Part shown: piece by piece, positions 62,301-64,000 of the stretch
How positions within the stretch are numbered: position 1 is the stretch's first letter
Layout: every line of letters starts with the position of its first letter
Source: Metellina segmentata
Taxonomy: Eukaryota > Arthropoda > Arachnida > Araneae > Tetragnathidae
Assembly: GCA_947359465.1 (NCBI GenBank)
Contig: OX375877.1
Coordinates: 73,668,698 to 73,732,697, forward strand
Reading direction: 5' to 3'
Length of the DNA: 64,000 nucleotides
The notes under the pieces: generated by a model
The model's input: only the letters and a program-made list of their open reading frames with translations
Told to the model about the DNA's origin: nothing
Databases searched by the model: none
Position numbers and translations under genes: made by a program

Positions 62301-63787
62301 TTAGAACCACAGAAATTTTGACGTTTACAGTTAACGATAACCTGTTGCTTTTTTCGCGACTCTCAAAGTCAGCTTTAATATTCGTATATATTTTGAAACT
62401 TTAAATTCTCAAATGTTAATTTTCGTTGATACAGGTGACTTAGAGGATCCAAGGCTCCCTTTTACAGTGGAAGCAATACTTGAACAACTTGCCCAAAATC
62501 CACCTGGATGTAAAATTGATTGCATTTGCTAATTTCTACAAGTGAAGTATCAATATCTTTCCCTCACTCAAACATTAAACATATTTGAGTTGTATATTTC
62601 GATACATAATTGTAGTTATACTATTCAATCGAAAAGATTTCACATAAATTTACTCTAGCAATAATATGGGAATGTTTGAAGATATCGTTCGAAAACTTTG
62701 AAGACGGAGTTATAACAAGTCGGGAAAACATTGAATCAGAGGTTCCATTGGTGGTTAAACAAGTTTAGAAAACAAACCGAATCATACCTGTCACTGGAGT
62801 AGTTGAACTACCAGTGCCTGCTGTTGGTGTCGATCCGGAACTAGCTCCGCTAACGGTAGACCCACCCAATAATATGGGAATGTTTGAAGATATCGTTCGA
62901 AAACTTTGAAGACGGAGTTATAACAAGTCGGGAAAACATTGAATCATAGGTTCCATTGGTGGTTAAACAAGTTTAGAAAACAAACCGAATCATACCTGTC
63001 ACTGGAGTAGTTGAACTACCAGTGCCTGCTGTTGGTGTCGATCCGGAACTAGCTCCGCTAACGGTAGACCCACCTAAAATACACATTTAAAACTTATTTA
63101 TTCCAAAAAGTTTGAAAGTTGTCCTCTTTTAAATAGGTAACCAGAGTTTAGATTAACTTTAGAAATAAAAATAATTGTCTTCGAAACACAAGAAGGAACA
63201 GTATTTTTCGTATTTTCTGTACACTCAACTCTGAAGTAGTTCGTAGCCAGAATTAAGAAATGAAGAAATTTTATGAATTGTTCTCGGCGTGGGAGAGCAA
63301 TTAAGTCTTTACCTGTGGACGATCCTGGTGTACCCGAAGATCCTGTATTTCCAGATGTAGAGGATCCTGGAGTTCCAGAAGATCCTGTGTTTGCAGATTG
63401 ACTGACATCTGGGCTCGAATTGCTGGATGAGGATCCACCTGAAAAGAACAAATGGTTTTCTTAATCTGAAAAATTCTTTCTCTTTGCTGATAATCAGCAC
63501 GAAATAATGGCTGTGAAAAGAGGAATCGGGCAAGATAATGTAAGGAAAAAAAGAAGAAAAGCATAGCTTTAGATTTCCTGCCAGCAGCATAGTTTGAACG
63601 TTTCGATGTAAGAATTTTAGAACAGTGTACAACATACGCGTTTGAAATAAAACAGCGCATAAAAACAATTCTAATGCGAAAGCAATGTATTTATTGATAA
63701 TAGTACCTGTCGACACAGGTATAGTAGATGATCCAGTATTTGCTGTTGGTGTCGAAGCTGGACTAGAATCACTTGTTGATGAGCCAC
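16271..63787 (-). CDS. Multi-exon gene for a Ser/Thr/Gly-rich, mucin-like repeat protein (partial)
   Basis: About 99 small exons in 25 tandem units, transcribed right to left. Within a unit the order is D (84 bp), C (81 bp), B (126 bp), A (78 bp), each preceded by a normal 3' splice site and followed by ACAG|GT. Every exon starts with GT or GC completing a Gly codon and ends with the G of the next Gly codon, so all are symmetric phase 1-1. Any exon or unit can therefore be gained, lost or skipped without a frameshift. One unit adds 123 residues, about 57% Ser+Thr, the rest mostly Gly, Pro, Ala, Val and a few Asp/Asn, with no Cys, Lys, Arg or aromatics. Such dense Ser/Thr/Pro is typical of O-glycosylated mucin-like secreted proteins; that role is inference. 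No signal peptide or start is in the window, and the 5' end lies beyond 64000. Exon joining is predicted, not shown. Confidence 0.72.
18068..19195 (-). repeat. Array unit 2
   Basis: Exons: A 18068-18145, B 18385-18510, C 18778-18858, D 19112-19195. Exon C ends in ACAA|GTAAT where other units have ACAG|GTACT, which changes the junction codon from Gly to Ser and weakens the donor; C also has SSASDS. It carries the 31 bp longer form of the intron after D (near 19400). Confidence 0.8.
20366..21339 (+). mobile_element. piggyBac-derived element, array copy 1
   Basis: It is bounded by TTAA (20362-20365 and 21340-21343). Units without it read TTTCTTAATCTG, so one TTAA became two: a clean piggyBac insertion with the empty site preserved nearby. 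Ends are CCCGGGAACGGGCGCGC and, complemented, CCCGGGAGCAGTCGCGC, with a shared inner motif CGCGCAGGGT and ATACCCG. Transposase remnants are inside on the plus strand, antisense to the host gene. It lies in an intron and leaves exons B and C intact. Confidence 0.92.
20594..21224 (+). pseudogene. piggyBac-like transposase remnant, array copy 1
   Basis: An early frame from ATG 20594 (MAPTHLANMVRNLMYDEE) shifts at an A8 run near 20715 into an acidic stretch (STDGDTDIEVDIDSSNEND) that ends at 20883. Acidic N-termini are usual in this family. At 21090-21224 a frame reads MKTFIRLLYNCV and then VITDLWATNEIKNVI. The L-L-Y spacing followed by DLWAT matches the start of the piggyBac DDD domain, where DLWxxDG is conserved. 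The rest of the catalytic domain and the C-terminal Cys-rich finger are absent. It is broken by frameshifts, an internal deletion and loss of most of the C-terminus. Confidence 0.78.
22704..24810 (-). repeat. Array unit 4, with piggyBac insertion
   Basis: Exons: A 22704-22781, B 23021-23146, C 24392-24472, D 24727-24810. Exon D reads STVNGSSPAS where most units have STVSDSSPAS. The C donor is the normal ACAG|GTACT. The long intron form is present near 25012. Confidence 0.8.
23173..24146 (+). mobile_element. piggyBac-derived element, array copy 2
   Basis: TTAA at 23169-23172 and 24147-24150. I read no difference from copy 1 over its 974 bp; the broken transposase is at about 23401-24031. Same intron, same TTAA. 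Confidence 0.92.
25512..26640 (-). repeat. Array unit 5 (empty site)
   Basis: Exons: A 25512-25589, B 25829-25954, C 26222-26302, D 26557-26640. There is no piggyBac element although both neighbours have it; TTTCTTAATCTG is intact at about 25974. It has the short intron form near 26845, like unit 1. Confidence 0.8.
27310..29416 (-). repeat. Array unit 6, with piggyBac insertion
   Basis: Exons: A 27310-27387, B 27627-27752, C 28998-29078, D 29333-29416. D reads STVNDSSPAS. GTGACATCTAGC after D is shared with unit 8. Confidence 0.8.
27779..28752 (+). mobile_element. piggyBac-derived element, array copy 3
   Basis: TTAA at 27775-27778 and 28753-28756; 974 bp. It differs from copies 1 and 2 near the right end (TTCGTGCGACTG versus TTCGCGCGACTG). 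The broken transposase lies at about 28007-28637. Confidence 0.92.
30118..31245 (-). repeat. Array unit 7
   Basis: Exons: A 30118-30195, B 30435-30560, C 30827-30907, D 31162-31245. One A is missing from an A run in the B-C intron (near 30667). AAACGAGGACG after D is shared with unit 9. Confidence 0.8.
31947..33075 (-). repeat. Array unit 8
   Basis: Exons: A 31947-32024, B 32264-32389, C 32657-32737, D 32992-33075. D reads STVNDSSPAS. With unit 9 it looks like a copy of the D side of units 6-7. Long intron form near 33280. Confidence 0.8.
33777..34905 (-). repeat. Array unit 9
   Basis: Exons: A 33777-33854, B 34094-34219, C 34487-34567, D 34822-34905. B has Val to Phe (SPDFSQS), one of few replacement changes in B. 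From here rightwards every unit has the short intron form. Confidence 0.8.
35575..36703 (-). repeat. Array unit 10
   Basis: Exons: A 35575-35652, B 35892-36017, C 36285-36365, D 36620-36703. B has one silent change (GGATCCCGG). D reads STVNDSSPAS. Confidence 0.8.
37373..38503 (-). repeat. Array unit 11
   Basis: Exons: A 37373-37450, B 37690-37815, C 38084-38164, D 38420-38503. The A-B intron has AAAAATTTAACC where others have AAAAAGGTAACC; this and GAGGAACCACC in B recur in unit 13. Confidence 0.8.
39175..40305 (-). repeat. Array unit 12
   Basis: Exons: A 39175-39252, B 39492-39617, C 39886-39966, D 40222-40305. All splice sites and frames intact. Confidence 0.8.
40975..42105 (-). repeat. 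Array unit 13 (near copy of unit 11)
   Basis: Exons: A 40975-41052, B 41292-41417, C 41686-41766, D 42022-42105. It shares the AAAAATTTAACC and GAGGAACCACC variants with unit 11, 3,602 bp away. Confidence 0.8.
42777..43907 (-). repeat. Array unit 14
   Basis: Exons: A 42777-42854, B 43094-43219, C 43488-43568, D 43824-43907. It has AGCAGAGCTTTAG in the B-C intron, shared with units 15 and 16. Confidence 0.8.
44579..45709 (-). repeat. Array unit 15
   Basis: Exons: A 44579-44656, B 44896-45021, C 45290-45370, D 45626-45709. D has one silent change (CAGTAGGAG). Confidence 0.8.
46381..47511 (-). repeat. Array unit 16
   Basis: Exons: A 46381-46458, B 46698-46823, C 47092-47172, D 47428-47511. 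A has one silent change (CTCCACTAACGG). Confidence 0.8.
48181..49311 (-). repeat. Array unit 17
   Basis: Exons: A 48181-48258, B 48498-48623, C 48892-48972, D 49228-49311. C begins GAGGC instead of GTGGC; the junction codon stays Gly (GGA). Confidence 0.8.
49981..50058 (-). CDS. Exon A, reference copy (78 bp)
   Basis: Acceptor TATTTTAG|GTGGG, donor GTGACAG|GTATGA. It encodes 26 residues counting the split Gly: GGSTVSGASSGSTPT, then AGTGSSTTPVT. Seven Ser and seven Thr. No charged residue. The TGSSTTPV tail is shared with exon C and nearly with D, so the exons descend from one ancestor. Confidence 0.75.
50298..50423 (-). CDS. Exon B, reference copy (126 bp)
   Basis: Acceptor TCTTTTCAG|GTGGA, donor TCCACAG|GTAAAG. 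It encodes 42 residues: GGSSSSNSSPDVSQSA, then two near-identical blocks of the form NTGSSGTPGSST joined by SG. The block is an internal duplication of about 42 bp, which explains why B is longer than the other exons. One Asp, no other charge. It is the most conserved exon across units. Confidence 0.78.
50692..50772 (-). CDS. Exon C, reference copy (81 bp)
   Basis: Acceptor TTTGATCAG|GTGGC, donor TCGACAG|GTACTA. It encodes 27 residues: GGSSTSDSSPASTPT, then ASTGSSTTPVST. Seventeen of 27 are Ser or Thr. It aligns residue for residue with exon D over SDSSPAS and PTASTGSST. Confidence 0.75.
51028..51111 (-). CDS. Exon D, reference copy (84 bp)
   Basis: Acceptor AATTACAG|GCGGA, donor TACGACAG|GTGTGA. 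It encodes 28 residues: GGSTVSDSSPASTPT, then ASTGSSTLPVSTT. Units 1-3 and 5 have ASSPT instead of ASTPT. D is the 5'-most exon of each unit; the intron from A of the unit to its right, about 660 bp long, leads into it and contains the E relic. Confidence 0.73.
51417..51496 (-). pseudogene. Exon-like relic E, reference copy, donor lost
   Basis: The acceptor ACATCCAG|GTGGA is intact, and the phase-1 reading GGFLASCSSIASTV, then GSLGSSKSPVST, aligns with exons C and D. Where they have ACAG|GT, E has ACGAAAATT, so the donor is gone; the frame runs on for four codons (KINI) to TGA. E holds Cys, Phe, Leu and Lys that the live exons avoid, as expected after selection stopped. It is present in every complete A-D intron with the same lost donor, so it died before amplification. 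Spliced in, it would truncate the protein. Confidence 0.7.
51781..52911 (-). repeat. Array unit 19
   Basis: Exons: A 51781-51858, B 52098-52223, C 52492-52572, D 52828-52911. GTTCGTGGCC in the A-B intron is shared by units 18-20. Confidence 0.83.
53581..54711 (-). repeat. Array unit 20
   Basis: Exons: A 53581-53658, B 53898-54023, C 54292-54372, D 54628-54711. Nearly identical to unit 19. Confidence 0.83.
55381..56511 (-). repeat. Array unit 21
   Basis: Exons: A 55381-55458, B 55698-55823, C 56092-56172, D 56428-56511. CTTTTAAATAGG in the A-B intron is shared with units 22 and 25. Confidence 0.83.
57181..57258 (-). pseudogene. Extra copy of exon A without acceptor
   Basis: The exon body and donor match exon A, but upstream (right side) the normal TATTTTAG is replaced by CATATTATTGG, so there is no AG at the boundary. 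It results from a 208 bp tandem duplication of exon A plus its left flank (copies starting near the CAATAATATGGG motif). Probably skipped; unit 22's own exon A at 57389-57466 remains intact. Confidence 0.8.
57389..58519 (-). repeat. Array unit 22
   Basis: Exons: A 57389-57466, B 57706-57831, C 58100-58180, D 58436-58519. Replacement changes: C has SSTIPV (Thr to Ile) and ANTG (Ser to Asn); D has STQT (Pro to Gln). Its variants recur in unit 25. Confidence 0.8.
59189..60319 (-). repeat. Array unit 23
   Basis: Exons: A 59189-59266, B 59506-59631, C 59900-59980, D 60236-60319. Replacement changes: A Val to Leu (STLSG), B Pro to Thr (SSTDVS), C Thr to Ile (SSTIPV), D Ser to Ile (TAITG). Confidence 0.8.
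60989..62118 (-). repeat. Array unit 24
   Basis: Exons: A 60989-61066, B 61306-61431, C 61699-61779, D 62035-62118. B has Ser to Thr at its start (GGTSSSN). The B-C intron carries the older GTACGAAAAAAAG form seen in units 1-10, so this unit is a mosaic. Confidence 0.8.
62788..62865 (-). pseudogene. Second extra copy of exon A without acceptor
   Basis: Same junction as the copy at 57181 (CCCACCCAATAATATGGG) and 5,607 bp from it, equal to three units. Confidence 0.8.
62996..63787 (-). repeat. Array unit 25 (cut by the window end)
   Basis: Exons: A 62996-63073, B 63313-63438, C 63707-63787; D would fall near 64043. It shares the CTTTTAAATAGG, AAGTCTTTACC and C-exon changes of unit 22. The array plainly continues to the right. 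Confidence 0.8.
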
Positions 63788-64000
63788 CTGATCAAAGATG
63801 GAAGATAATATTAATATCTATGATTTTCTTCTCAACTTTGAATAGCAGTTGTAAATGAATGAGCATTTATTAAAAACTGGGAAAGAAAAAGAAGATATTT
63901 TGACGAAAATATTTTTTCAATTGAAAATTTCGTTAACACTTTTAGTTAAACTTGAAGTTTTTTCCAGCATGTTTTTACAATTCTACCAAACGAAAATATT

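Noticed and set aside
16271..63787. CRISPR-like array
   Set aside because: Units are 1.8 kb, lack short repeats with unique spacers, and the DNA is eukaryotic.
16271..63787. Assignment to a named spider silk (flagelliform or aggregate spidroin)
   Set aside because: No GPGGX or poly-Ala motifs and no spidroin terminal domain in the window; Ser/Thr-rich repeats alone do not justify a name.

Overview
This is eukaryotic DNA: AT-rich, full of decayed transposons and microsatellites, with spliceosomal exon/intron structure and no operons or ribosome-binding sites. An arthropod is most likely. A spider is my best guess, from the dispersed tRNA-derived SINE family and the Tc1/mariner/piggyBac mix, but that is inference and not shown by any single gene.

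Left part (1 to about 16.2 kb): no intact host gene is recognised. It holds a decayed Tc1-like transposon (381-1605); a 78-79 bp minisatellite (2841-3958); an inverted-repeat element with a near-perfect internal palindrome (4767-5712); at least five copies or pieces of one SINE family, two of them with visible target-site duplications; a 1.8 kb hAT-type element with a perfect 8 bp duplication (6938-8752); a TTAA-flanked piggyBac derivative with the acidic N-terminus of its transposase (9936-10635); a MADF-like fragment (10830-11024); a deleted mariner-like element (12349-12981); a 160-180 bp tandem repeat (13061-13770); and a possible Helitron 3' end between two TA microsatellites (15349-15758). 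A short candidate terminal exon with a poly(A) signal lies at 14150-14351 on the minus strand.

Right part (16.27 kb to the window end): a tandem array of 25 units of about 1.8 kb. Each unit carries four small minus-strand exons (A 78 bp, B 126 bp, C 81 bp, D 84 bp), all with consensus splice sites, all beginning and ending in phase 1, and all encoding Ser/Thr/Gly/Pro/Ala-rich peptide. Spliced in order D-C-B-A, one unit adds 123 residues (about 57% Ser+Thr, no Cys, Lys or Arg). The visible part would encode about 3,050 residues of a mucin-like repetitive protein. A fifth exon-like block (E) has lost its donor. The gene is read right to left; its start lies beyond position 64000 and its end probably near 14.3 kb. 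Introns are as similar between units as exons are, so whole units were amplified and homogenised.

The array records its own history. One 974 bp piggyBac derivative sits at the same TTAA in units 3, 4 and 6, while all other units keep the empty site. A 31 bp indel, a 208 bp duplication of exon A, and single-base variants shared by units two or three apart show that blocks of several units were copied together.
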